From Fidelibacterota bacterium (lineage in GTDB: Bacteria > Fidelibacterota > Marinisomatia > SCGC-AAA003-L08 > TS1B11): 64,000 nucleotides of DNA. Made by a program: the position numbers and the translations under genes. Shown one piece after another: positions 46,048 to 53,945 of this stretch (position 1 is the first letter of the stretch; each line of letters opens with the position of its first letter). The notes under the pieces are model-generated. The model did not search any database. It was not told where the DNA came from and saw only the letters and a program-made list of their open reading frames with translations. The DNA lies in assembly GCA_004124875.1 (NCBI GenBank), contig SCKJ01000002.1:248001-312000 (forward strand), written 5' to 3'.

Positions 46048-46818
46048 CTAGCCCTCTCCCACCAGGTGGATGAATTCGTCTTCGTAGCTCTCCTTCGTCA
46101 TTTGGGCCTCAAATTGTTCCACCGTTCCGTTGAAGTAGAGGATTCCCTTATGGATGATAGCGATGTCATCGCAGATCAGTTTCACCTCGCCCATGCGATG
46201 CGTCGAAAAGATGACGGTTTTTCCATCACTGCTGCAGGACCTGATAAGATCAATAATGGCCCGCGAGGTCATCACATCGAGCCCTTCCGTGGGCTCATCG
46301 AATACCATGACCTCCGCATCGTGAATGATCGTCCGGGCAATGGAGGTTTTCTGTTTCATGCCGCTGCTCAGCCGGCCGATCCGCCGGTCGGCAAATTCGT
46401 GGATGTTGAGGAGGGTGAAGAGTTCATCCCGGCGTTCGGTGAAACGAGCCGGTTCCATGCCGTGGAGATCGGCGATGTACTTGACCATTTCATTGGGTGT
46501 CAACCGGTCATACAGGGCTGTCTGGCCGGTCATGAAGCCGATGTTTTCGCGGACACGCTGCCCATCCTTTTGGGTGTCATAACCGGCCACTTTGATGAAG
46601 CCGCCGGTCGGCTTAAGCATGGTCGCAATCATTCGCAGGATCGTTGTCTTGCCGGCGCCGTTGGGACCCAGCAGGCCGAATATCCTCCCAGGTGCGCATT
46701 CAAAACTGACGCCATCTACTGCCTTGATTGACTTTGCGTCTTTGTAGGCCCGGCCCATCTCCCGCCGTAACTGTCTGGAGAGACTGAACTCCTTGGTGAC
46801 GTTGCCGACCTCGATCAT
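46048..46818 (-). CDS. ABC exporter ATPase (NatA-like)
   Basis: 256 residues. Walker A GPNGAGKTT, Q-loop (GFMTGQ), signature LSSGMKQ, Walker B VMVFDEP and H-loop STH are present. The N-terminal segment with FSLSRQLRREMGRAYKDAKSIKAVDG, the 20-residue insertion between strand 1 and the Walker loop, is typical for the CcmA/NatA-type ATPases. It drives the cotranscribed permease. It starts 66 nt downstream of a truncated yajQ copy on the same strand, so that relic may lead the transcript. Confidence 0.92.
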   Translation of the reverse strand: MIEVGNVTKEFSLSRQLRREMGRAYKDAKSIKAVDGVSFECAPGRIFGLLGPNGAGKTTILRMIATMLKPTGGFIKVAGYDTQKDGQRVRENIGFMTGQTALYDRLTPNEMVKYIADLHGMEPARFTERRDELFTLLNIHEFADRRIGRLSSGMKQKTSIARTIIHDAEVMVFDEPTEGLDVMTSRAIIDLIRSCSSDGKTVIFSTHRMGEVKLICDDIAIIHKGILYFNGTVEQFEAQMTKESYEDEFIHLVGEG

Positions 46819-46884
46819 ACCTGACTGCCGGTGGATACAACTTGATAAAAGGTTTGAGAAGAGATGCTGGCGAGCATATCGAGT

Positions 46885-47130
46885 TTACGGGCTGCCTATA
46901 GCCGCCGCAAGATGGTTCTTTGCGATCTGCGCATGCCCCACGGCCTGCAAGGTTTCCATCTGCCGATCGCTGCCGGCGATCAGATTGATTTTCTGGTCCC
47001 GTTTGTTCAGGTTCACCTGGATATTGGTGTCGCGGAAGTCGTAGCGCCGGGGCACCTCTTTCAACGTGTTGTTGACGGCATTGTCCACCTCCCGGAGGTC
47101 GATCCGGTTGACGATATCAAAGGAGCGCAT
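46885..47130 (-). pseudogene. Truncated second copy of yajQ
   Basis: 81 residues. The first 62 are aligned without gaps to full-length YajQ and 49 of them are identical (MRSFDIVNRIDLREVDNAVNN, RRYDFRDTNIQVNLNK). After METLQ the match stops and an unrelated 19-residue tail (AVGHAQIAKNHLAAAIGSP) leads to a stop. The C-terminal half of the family domain is missing. The ribosome-site region (AGGAACCGAGCC) and the CATGTTAAT motif further upstream match those before the full gene, so the duplication included the leader. The ABC pair lies between the two copies. Confidence 0.85.
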
Positions 47131-47167
47131 GGCTCGGTTCCTGTTTAACTACGGGCGAAATTACCCC

Positions 47168-47190
47168 GGCATGTTAATCATGGATGCGCC
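47168..47190 (-). repeat. Shared upstream motif, copy 2
   Basis: CATGTTAATCATGGATGCG about 40 nt upstream of the truncated yajQ copy; compare 44774 and 49387. Confidence 0.45.
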
Positions 47191-47250
47191 AGTGACGCAA
47201 CGAGCGATGAGGGGCGGGCGGTGACCAGGAGCAAGTGGCAGCCGGCAGAG

Positions 47251-47320
47251 AGGTTTCAGGTTTCAGGTTTCGGGTTTCAGGTTTCGGGTTTCAGGTTTCG
47301 GGTTTCAAGTTTCGGGTTCG
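47251..47320 (+). repeat. Heptamer tandem repeat (ten units)
   Basis: Ten consecutive 7-bp units of the form (A/G)GGTTTC: three AGGTTTC, then alternating GGGTTTC and AGGTTTC, one AAGTTTC and a last degenerate GGGTTCG. Unit length is exact over 70 bp. It separates the yajQ fragment from the P63C gene. The rest of the 360-bp gap (47131-47493) shows no gene. Confidence 0.9.
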
Positions 47321-47493
47321 CAATTTTCGGTAGTGTCCTAATTTGAATTATTTACTCCGCTAGGCCCGAACCCAGTCGCCAAATCCTACTTTTCTCACTG
47401 CTATCTTAATTACTCTCGCATTTATGCTTGACCGCCCATGCACCAACTTGTAAGTTACCCTATGCTTGAACGGTTATGCATGAGGTAAATCAC

Positions 47494-48552
47494 ATGACAA
47501 AAGGTATCGAAATAACGCAGAAGAAGAAAAACCGCCATGCCGTGGCCCTTGGCAAGAAGGGTGGTAAAAAGGGTGGCAAGGCTAGGGCCGAAAATCTAAC
47601 ATCCGAGAGACGGAAGGCTATTGCCCAAAAGGCAGCCGCTATGAGATGGGGAAAAATGCCGTCAAATAAATCGCTTGCTGATTCGGAATCAGGACAAAAA
47701 TCTCCATTTGCCAAATATCAGGGAGCCTTAAGTCTTGGAGGCGATCCGATTGACGTTTATGTATTGGATACGGACGAGAGAGTAATGAGCCTTCGGTCAG
47801 TCGTAAAAGCAATCGCGGGAGTTGAGCATGGCGACCTGGGGGGATATATAGGGGTGCAAGTACTCAAACCTTATATTAACAGTGACTTAATCCTGGGGGA
47901 AACCAAAGAGTTTCACATCCCCGGCACTCAACTAATGGGGAAAGGCATCAAAGCAGAGGGATTCTTAGAAATATGCAATGCATACATTCGCGCCCTTGAA
48001 GATCACACCCTTGCAACCGACCGCCAAAAGGAAATCGCGATCCAATGTAGTATCCTACTTGGTGCTTGTGCCAAAATTGGGCTCATTGCGCTTATTGACG
48101 AAGCTACTGGATTCCAATACGAGAGACAGGAGGATGCTCTCAGAGTCAAGATTCGGGCATTCATTGCAGATGAATTACGTGAATGGGAAAAAACTTTCCC
48201 CGATGAACTTTGGGAGCAATTCGGTCGCCTAACTAATTGGAGGGGTGCACTTCATTCCCGGCCTAAGTGGTGGGGAAAACTAGTTCTAGAGTTGATTTAT
48301 GATGCGCTTGATCCAGATATTGCTAAATACTTAAAGGAAAATAAACCTCCCCCCAGAGTGGGACAAAATTACCATCAATGGTTTACTCAAGACTTGGGGC
48401 TTAAAGCATTAATACCACATATCTACGAAGTCATTGGCATTGCCAAGACATGCGAAAACATCCGCGAACTGCGCCAAAAGGTAGCAGAACTCTACGGGCG
48501 TGAACCGATGCAGATGACCTTATATTTACCGAGGAACATATCTAGAAATTGA
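47494..48552 (+). CDS. P63C-domain protein
   Basis: 352 residues from ATG 47494, with GAGG 8 nt upstream (the frame also opens at ATG 47476). The N-terminus is Lys/Gly/Ala-rich (ALGKKGGKKGGKARAENLT, then RRKAIAQKAAAMRW), like the short basic repeat regions that often precede this family. The C-terminal part (about 235-335: ELWEQFGRLTNW, RPKWWGKLVLELIYDALDP, NYHQWFTQDLGLKALIPHI) matches the P63C domain, seen mainly in phage and mobile-element proteins of unknown function. Composition is more AT-rich than the surroundings and it stands alone, so it was probably acquired. A hairpin follows the stop codon by 11 nt. Confidence 0.8.
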   Translation: MTKGIEITQKKKNRHAVALGKKGGKKGGKARAENLTSERRKAIAQKAAAMRWGKMPSNKSLADSESGQKSPFAKYQGALSLGGDPIDVYVLDTDERVMSLRSVVKAIAGVEHGDLGGYIGVQVLKPYINSDLILGETKEFHIPGTQLMGKGIKAEGFLEICNAYIRALEDHTLATDRQKEIAIQCSILLGACAKIGLIALIDEATGFQYERQEDALRVKIRAFIADELREWEKTFPDELWEQFGRLTNWRGALHSRPKWWGKLVLELIYDALDPDIAKYLKENKPPPRVGQNYHQWFTQDLGLKALIPHIYEVIGIAKTCENIRELRQKVAELYGREPMQMTLYLPRNISRN

Positions 48553-48562
48553 TACAAAGCGA

Positions 48563-48588
48563 ACCGGGGTCGCTGGAACGACCCCGGT
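48563..48588 (+). terminator. Hairpin after the P63C gene
   Basis: ACCGGGGTCG (48563-48572) and CGACCCCGGT (48579-48588) form a perfect 10-bp stem with a 6-nt loop. No T-run follows, so it may be a factor-dependent or processed 3' end rather than a classical terminator. Confidence 0.5.
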
Positions 48589-48718
48589 CAATGAAACAAT
48601 GCCCCATTACCGATTAAATAAAAGGACAGCACGCAATTTTCATTCTTCAATCTTCATTTCTCATCGCTCTTGGCTCAGGGCACACCGCTGAAATGGCTCC
48701 GTTTGAACAGCACCCTCC

Positions 48719-49333
48719 TCACCGCTTCCCTTTTGAGGCGCTATCAGGGAGTCCTGGGGCGCTGGCAAAAGCCTCAGACCCTTCTTTCAACTCCGTATAG
48801 GCGTCAAATGTTAAGTACATGGGTTGAAATTGGGCTTGACCGTCACCATCCAGCGGTCCGAACGGCACAAATCCCAGGTGTTTGTAGAGTTTAATCTGCC
48901 GGAGAGTCCCCGACATGATGGCCAGATCATACCCACAGCTTTCGCAGTATCGGGCCAACAACAGCATGATGCCCTGGAACACCTGCGGGCTCCGGTGATT
49001 TTTTTCGACTGCCAGGAGCCGAAATTCACAAAGTGATTGATGTGGCGGCAGGTACGTTTCGATTTTCTGCAGCTTGGCGTCAAGCGAAAACGGCCGCTCG
49101 TGCCTGACGGCGACCATACCCACCACCCGATCACCGCGCAAGCAGATCAGGTAGGTGTTTTCATCGTGGAATTTGTCCACCAGGGTCTGCTGCGGATTGC
49201 GCGGGTGCTGTGGAATTTCCTCAACAAAGGTCTTGTAGTTGAGCCGGTGAATTTGCTCAAATTCCCATTCCTCAGATGCTATTTTAAAAATATGGAGCGT
49301 CTCCAAACCACCCTCCTTAATGGTTACATCCAC
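48719..49333 (-). CDS. GNAT-family N-acyltransferase (FeeM/autoinducer-synthase-like)
   Basis: 204 residues. Features are EFEQIHRLNYKTFVEEIPQH, HDENTYLICLRGDRVVGMVAVR, CEFRLLAVEKNHRSPQVFQG, GYDLAIMSGTLRQIKLYKHLGFVPFGPL and FQPMYL. This pattern is known as an N-terminal acyltransferase module fused to class V aminotransferases in some bacteria; here it is a free-standing protein that ends just after the module. Possible reaction: acylation of an amino acid or a related amine. Cytoplasmic. The C-terminal 30 residues are low in conservation. No aminotransferase remnant was found downstream (48560-48718). Confidence 0.7.
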   Translation of the reverse strand: MDVTIKEGGLETLHIFKIASEEWEFEQIHRLNYKTFVEEIPQHPRNPQQTLVDKFHDENTYLICLRGDRVVGMVAVRHERPFSLDAKLQKIETYLPPHQSLCEFRLLAVEKNHRSPQVFQGIMLLLARYCESCGYDLAIMSGTLRQIKLYKHLGFVPFGPLDGDGQAQFQPMYLTFDAYTELKEGSEAFASAPGLPDSASKGKR

Positions 49334-49386
49334 CGGGTTGACGCCGGTCTTGCCATCGATTCCTGTGCCAAGTTTGGTAAATTCTG

Positions 49387-49410
49387 CACATGTTAATCAT
49401 GGATGTGCCC
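49387..49410 (-). repeat. Shared upstream motif, copy 3
   Basis: CATGTTAATCATGGATGTG, 55 nt upstream of the GNAT start; nearly identical to the copy at 47168. Confidence 0.45.
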
Positions 49411-49519
49411 CTGTACCAATGAAGGATGGGGAATGAACCGTGGCTGTGGGTGGCGAGGAAGGTGCTCCCCCCCGTTTGGCATGCGGGCTATGGGTGCGGC
49501 AGAACATGCCGGCGCACCC

Positions 49520-49620
49520 GCGCATCGACGAAGTAGCGGACCACCTCCATGCCAAACATTTCCTCCGTGCGGGACCGCAGCTTATCCGCGATGTCAGTTG
49601 CGCTGAGGCCGGGTCCGCGC
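49520..49620 (-). pseudogene. RND transporter gene scrap
   Basis: Translated on the minus strand it gives SATDIADKLRSRTEEMFG then MEVVRYFVDA. The RND protein at 39380-42562 has SANEIVDELRTRTDELFG then SEVVRYFVDA at the same place. 20 of 28 residues agree and DNA identity is evident. Sequence on both sides is not RND-like, so this is an isolated remnant of another RND gene or a partial duplication. Confidence 0.75.
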
Positions 49621-49649
49621 CTGTGCTTGGCCATTCGGCCTCCTGACTC

Positions 49650-50075
49650 CTAATAGACGGGCGGAAACATGCAGTAGGTTCGGTCCGCATAGCTCCGCCA
49701 ATCCTCCCCGAACTTCTCCGCTAAAGCGTCATCTTCCAGCCTCGCGACATAAATCGCTGACGGAATCAGTAGCAGGAGCGTTCCGGCAATGCTCCAGACA
49801 CTCCTGAAACCAATAGCAAGCCCCATGATCAGTATGATGCCGCCGAGATAATATGGATGCCGGACTATTCTATAAGGCCCATCTGTGGCCAAAGCCTCCA
49901 CCCCGGTTTGAGCCTTGCTTCGGGTTGCGCGCCACGTATAAACACCCGAGTAGATTAGCAGATACAGCCCAAAGGCGAAGATTGAAAAGCCAACAACTTG
50001 CAGAATCCGCGTTGGCCTGGCGATGCTTGTCGCCCTATCCGCCACGTCATTAGATTCCGCCCGACAGGCAGACAA
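49650..50075 (-). CDS. Isoprenylcysteine carboxyl methyltransferase-like membrane protein
   Basis: 141 residues from TTG 50075, or about 131 from GTG 50045; neither start is strong. Two hydrophobic helices (ILQVVGFSIFAFGLYLLIYSG, GGIILIMGLAIGFRSVWSIAG), then TDGPYRIVRHPYYLGG, the family SAM-binding motif (R-H-P-x-Y), and an EDDALAEKFGEDWRSYADR helix near the end. It belongs to the ICMT/PEMT family of membrane methyltransferases; the substrate is unknown. It is divergent from the menI-like gene, whose start lies 11 nt away, so the promoters overlap the coding ends. Confidence 0.75.
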   Translation of the reverse strand: MSACRAESNDVADRATSIARPTRILQVVGFSIFAFGLYLLIYSGVYTWRATRSKAQTGVEALATDGPYRIVRHPYYLGGIILIMGLAIGFRSVWSIAGTLLLLIPSAIYVARLEDDALAEKFGEDWRSYADRTYCMFPPVY

Positions 50076-50086
50076 AAAGGATAACT

Positions 50087-50515
50087 ATGGAACCATTTGA
50101 ATATCGCCATATCGTGAGATTCAGCGAGGTCGATCAAGCCGGCGTGGTTTTCTTCGCCCGTTATTTTGAGATCGCCCACGCTGCCCTGGAGGCTTTTTTT
50201 GATCATATCGGCTGGAGTTTTGCCCAACTGTTTAAAGCGGGCAAAGAAGGGTTTCCCCTAGTGCATGCAGAGGCGAATTACCAGGCGCCCGCCCGGTTGG
50301 GTGATGCCCTGACAGTTCGCCTCACGGTGTCGCGGCTTTCCACCTCATCTTTTACATTGCGCTACGAATTCATGGATGCCAAGGGCCGCCCTGCCGCCAC
50401 CGTATCAACCAGCCATGTATGGGTAAAACTGGATACGTTTCAGAAGTCCCCCTTGCCGGAGAACCTGAAGGATCAGTTGAAACCTTACCTGTTGCCCGAG
50501 TCTGCGACTGATTGA
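50087..50515 (+). CDS. menI: Hotdog-fold thioesterase, probable 1,4-dihydroxy-2-naphthoyl-CoA hydrolase
   Basis: 142 residues with AAGGA before the ATG. The 4-hydroxybenzoyl-CoA thioesterase-type opening VRFSEVDQAGVVFFARYFE, with its catalytic Asp (VDQAG), is present. LVHAEANYQAPARLGDALTV, TLRYEFMDAKGRPAATVSTSHVWV and the rest fit a single hotdog domain. The pathway gap it could fill is DHNA-CoA hydrolysis between MenB and MenA. The men operon is the convergent neighbour and 31 bp of coding ends overlap with menE. The symbol is by context and family, not proven. Confidence 0.65.
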   Translation: MEPFEYRHIVRFSEVDQAGVVFFARYFEIAHAALEAFFDHIGWSFAQLFKAGKEGFPLVHAEANYQAPARLGDALTVRLTVSRLSTSSFTLRYEFMDAKGRPAATVSTSHVWVKLDTFQKSPLPENLKDQLKPYLLPESATD

Positions 50516-51993
50516 TGCGCTGCCGCATCACCTGCTAGCAGCCTGCGCCGTATCTCTGCCCGCCTCAATTTCCCGCTGGCGGAGCGTGGCAGCGATGCCC
50601 ATATGACCCACGCCCTCGGCACCTTATAACCGGCCATCCGCTGTCGGCAGAGCCTCGCCAGCGAGTCAACGTTCGTCCCGGGAGTTTGCGCCTTCAGCAC
50701 CGCGACAACCCGTTGCCCCAGATCTTCGTCCGGCAGGCCAACCACACAGACATCGGCGACACCCGGCATATCCAGGAGCGCCGACTCGACTTCCAGGGGA
50801 TCCACATTCTCGCCCCCCGAAATGATCAACAAACTCCGGCCCGGCTCAAGATAGAGAAATCCATCCTCGTCCAAACGGCCATAGTCACCGGTGGTATAGA
50901 CACCATCTCTTAAGGGGGGCTGCCCCCGATAGCCGGTCATCACGGCGGACGACTTCACCCTGATCAGACCCGTCTCGCCTGTTGGCAGTTGGAGGCCCGC
51001 ATCATCGACGATGGCGATCTGTCCCTCTCCAAAAGGGCGGCCCACCGATCCCCGTTTGCCGGGCTGATCGGTTACCTTTAGCGCCGTGAACCCTGCCGCT
51101 GTCTCGGTCATCCCGTAAGTCAGCACCAGCGGCGCCCGGTGCTGCAGAGCCGCCGTGATCAATGCCGGGGAAGCCGGCGCTCCTCCGAGGATAATCGCCT
51201 TTACGGTGCTGCGAAACGCCTGCCCGTTGCGCTCTATGAGCATCCGCTGGAGCTGCGTCGGCACCAGGGAAACATGGGTGATATTGCCTTTATCCAGTTG
51301 CGCGTTGATCGTTGCGGCATCGCCCGATGGCAGGCAGGTTACCGGAATACCGGCACGTGCGCCCCTGAGCAGGACGCCCATCCCGGCCACATGACTCAGC
51401 GGCAGCGCCGATAGATAGTGATCCTCCGGTGACAAACTCAGAAAGGATATCCACCCATCACTCCCGGCTCGCTGATTGCCGTAGGTCAGCTGAACCGCCT
51501 TGGGCTGCCCGGTCGTGCCCGAGGTCATCACTATGGCGTGCAGATCGTGATCCCGGGGAGGCATAGCGTCCCCTATCACTCCCGGCAAACGCGGCCCATC
51601 GCTCCGGAGCAGTTCCTTTAGCGGCAGCACAACGAGATCATCCGGCAGCCGGCCCCGCAGCTGGGCGGCCCGTTCTCTGGTGGTGATCAGTCTGCTGCAG
51701 CCGGTCCGCGCAAGATTGTCCAGCAGTTCATCGACCTGCAGCCGGTCATGCAGCGGCAGCACTACGCCGCCAGTCCGGGAGACGGCCCACAGGGTGAGGA
51801 TCATGGCAACCCCATCGGGTAGCCAGATGCCGACAGGCCCGGCATGCCAGCCGTGGGCCTGGATTTTGCCAGCCGCCTGATCCACCTCCAGCGCCAGCTC
51901 CTTAAACGTGAAATGATGCTGCTCCACCTGCAAGCATGACGCGTTGGGTTGCGCGGCTGCCTGCTGGTGCAACCAGGTTTCAACGGTTGCCAT
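50485..51993 (-). CDS. menE: o-Succinylbenzoate-CoA ligase
   Basis: 502 residues. ANL superfamily: P-loop MTSGTTGQPKAV, YGMTETAAGF, GDYGRLDEDGFLYL, SLLIISGGENVDP and the C-terminal catalytic Lys in RSASGKLRR. It activates o-succinylbenzoate with CoA and ATP. It is last of seven minus-strand men genes and its ATG overlaps the menC stop by 1 nt (TGATG). The 3' end overlaps the menI-like gene. Confidence 0.9.
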   Translation of the reverse strand: MATVETWLHQQAAAQPNASCLQVEQHHFTFKELALEVDQAAGKIQAHGWHAGPVGIWLPDGVAMILTLWAVSRTGGVVLPLHDRLQVDELLDNLARTGCSRLITTRERAAQLRGRLPDDLVVLPLKELLRSDGPRLPGVIGDAMPPRDHDLHAIVMTSGTTGQPKAVQLTYGNQRAGSDGWISFLSLSPEDHYLSALPLSHVAGMGVLLRGARAGIPVTCLPSGDAATINAQLDKGNITHVSLVPTQLQRMLIERNGQAFRSTVKAIILGGAPASPALITAALQHRAPLVLTYGMTETAAGFTALKVTDQPGKRGSVGRPFGEGQIAIVDDAGLQLPTGETGLIRVKSSAVMTGYRGQPPLRDGVYTTGDYGRLDEDGFLYLEPGRSLLIISGGENVDPLEVESALLDMPGVADVCVVGLPDEDLGQRVVAVLKAQTPGTNVDSLARLCRQRMAGYKVPRAWVIWASLPRSASGKLRRAEIRRRLLAGDAAAHQSVADSGNR

Positions 51994-53063
51994 CAGCCCT
52001 CAATCCTGGAAATGGCCAGCCCCGGCGCTACAGGCAGCTCGGCCACTCCGCCAGACACAACCAGCGGGTCGGGGGCCAAATCATGCGCTAGAAAACCGCC
52101 GGTGGCCAAGCCGTGTGCCAGGTCCAGCGTTCCACAGGCCGCCGCCAGATGCGCCGCCGCCACCCGCCCGACCACGGTGTCCAGGGTGGTGGTTATGACG
52201 ACCAGAACATCTGCATCAGCGGCCAGCCGGGCCATCTCCATACAGGCCCGCAGACCGCCCTGAATCATCGGCTTCAAGATGATCACATCCATGGCCTCCT
52301 GCTCGAGCAACTGTTTCACCGAAGTCATATCCGACACCGATTCATCCGCAGCCACAGCAATGCCCACCTCACGGCGCAGCTCGGCCAGGGCCTGATCGTC
52401 GCCGGGCGGGAGCGGTTGTTCCACGTAGGCAATCCCATACGGCTCGAACTGGCGCATCACGGCCATCGCCGTGGGGAGGTCCCAGGCGCCGTTGGCATCG
52501 AGCCGCAGCGCCACCTCAGCGCCCAGCCGCGCGCGCAGAGCCGCCAGCAAGGCCTCGTCATCAGGGCCGCGAATTTTCAATTTCAACGTCCGGTAGCCCT
52601 CGCCGACCCGCCGCGCTGCCGTTTCAACCGTCTGCTTCAGTTCGCCCAAAGGCAGTACCGCATTGAGCGAGACTTTCGCCGGCGCATGGGCGTTTAACCG
52701 GCGAAAAAGGGGTTGCCGGGATGCTTGGGCGGCGAGGTCCAGCAGGGCAGTCTCCAGGGCGAAAATCATGGCCGGCCGGCCTGGAAACATGCCGGGAATC
52801 TGCTTGATAAGGGCGTCCATTTCCGTGGACTGCGCCGCAACCCGCAGCAGATCCAACGCGTCCTGCACAGCCCTTGCTCCGTCCTGGGTGACATCGGGAC
52901 TCCACCCCGGCAACGGCGCCCATTCCCCCTGCCCCACGCGGCCCGCCTCATCCTCGATCTGGACGATCCAGCCACTCCGGACGCCGACCTCACCGGTGGC
53001 GGTCGCAAAGGGGGTGGTCAGTGGAATATGATAGGGAACTGTATGGGCGGCGGAGAGGATCAA
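51993..53063 (-). CDS. menC: o-Succinylbenzoate synthase
   Basis: 356 residues. The start is TTG 53063: TTGA overlaps the menA TGA, GGGAG lies 7 nt upstream, and the frame runs on for 125 non-family residues upstream. An enolase-superfamily fold is visible: LKLKIRGPD (Lys acid-base), LRLDANGAW and YVEQPL and ADESV (metal Asp, Glu, Asp), and IILKPMIQGG (second catalytic Lys). It dehydrates SHCHC to o-succinylbenzoate. Translationally coupled to menA and menE. Confidence 0.9.
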   Translation of the reverse strand: MILSAAHTVPYHIPLTTPFATATGEVGVRSGWIVQIEDEAGRVGQGEWAPLPGWSPDVTQDGARAVQDALDLLRVAAQSTEMDALIKQIPGMFPGRPAMIFALETALLDLAAQASRQPLFRRLNAHAPAKVSLNAVLPLGELKQTVETAARRVGEGYRTLKLKIRGPDDEALLAALRARLGAEVALRLDANGAWDLPTAMAVMRQFEPYGIAYVEQPLPPGDDQALAELRREVGIAVAADESVSDMTSVKQLLEQEAMDVIILKPMIQGGLRACMEMARLAADADVLVVITTTLDTVVGRVAAAHLAAACGTLDLAHGLATGGFLAHDLAPDPLVVSGGVAELPVAPGLAISRIEG

Positions 53064-53938
53064 AACAGGACTCCCGCGACGAACAGAACGCCGAAAAGAG
53101 CCTGGAGCCCGGCGGTGCGGGCCAGTGTCTGGTTTAAATGGGCTCCACTGCCGGTGGTGAGCGCCCGGAAATTGCGCCATGCCAGTGGCAGTGACACCAG
53201 CGGCAGCAGCAGCACTGGCGCGCCGCCGCTCCGCCACCAGTGGAAGCCCACCGTCCCATAGGCCAGCAGCAGCAGCAACGCATACTCGATTTCCGACCCC
53301 CGGCGTCCCAGACGAACGGCCAGGGTCTGCTTGCCGGCCTGCTGATCCGTCGCCAAATCGCGCACGTTGTTCACCACCAGGATCGTCGTCGCCAGCGCCC
53401 GCATAGGGATGGCCCCCCACAGGCTGGACAGCAGCCAATCATCGGCATGTAGGTAGACCGTGCCACCCACGGCCACCAGACCAAAAAAGAGAAAGACCAT
53501 CAGGTCCCCCAGACCGTGGTAGCCGAAGGGCCAGGGTCCCCCCGTATAGGCGATGGCAGCCGTGATGCTCAGCAGTCCGATGGCCACGATGGGCCAGCCG
53601 CCTACCCAGGCCAGGTAGAAACCGATGCCGATGGCTAGGGCAAATACCATGACCATGCCGCGCTGCACCTGTTGGGGTGTCAGCAGGCCCCGCTCGGTGA
53701 CCCGCGGCGGTCCCAGCCGGTCGCCTGAATCGGCGCCTTTGAGGAAATCGAACACGTCATTGGCCAGGTTCGCGCCGATCTGGATCAGCAGCGCCGCCAC
53801 AGCGATGGCCAGGGTCACGCCGGGCCGGACGTGCCCTTCCCGCGCGGCAATGGCCGTACCGACTGCCACCGGCGTCAGCGCCGCCCACAAGGTTTTGGGG
53901 CGGGCCGCCAGAATCCAGATCTGCAGCCGCGGAAACAT
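53060..53938 (-). CDS. menA: 1,4-Dihydroxy-2-naphthoate polyprenyltransferase
   Basis: 292 residues, about eight membrane helices. UbiA-family Asp-rich motifs are seen as NDVFDFLKGADSGDR and NNVRDLATDQQAGKQTLA, which bind the prenyl diphosphate through Mg2+. TERGLLTPQQV and GYHGLGDLMVFLFFG are family segments. It attaches the isoprenoid tail in the inner membrane. It starts 7 nt after the menB stop. Confidence 0.92.
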   Translation of the reverse strand: MFPRLQIWILAARPKTLWAALTPVAVGTAIAAREGHVRPGVTLAIAVAALLIQIGANLANDVFDFLKGADSGDRLGPPRVTERGLLTPQQVQRGMVMVFALAIGIGFYLAWVGGWPIVAIGLLSITAAIAYTGGPWPFGYHGLGDLMVFLFFGLVAVGGTVYLHADDWLLSSLWGAIPMRALATTILVVNNVRDLATDQQAGKQTLAVRLGRRGSEIEYALLLLLAYGTVGFHWWRSGGAPVLLLPLVSLPLAWRNFRALTTGSGAHLNQTLARTAGLQALFGVLFVAGVLF

Positions 53939-53945
53939 TTTCTGC

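Noticed and set aside
47251..47320. Possible CRISPR-like array
   Set aside because: The units are 7 bp and contiguous, with no spacers; no cas genes are present.
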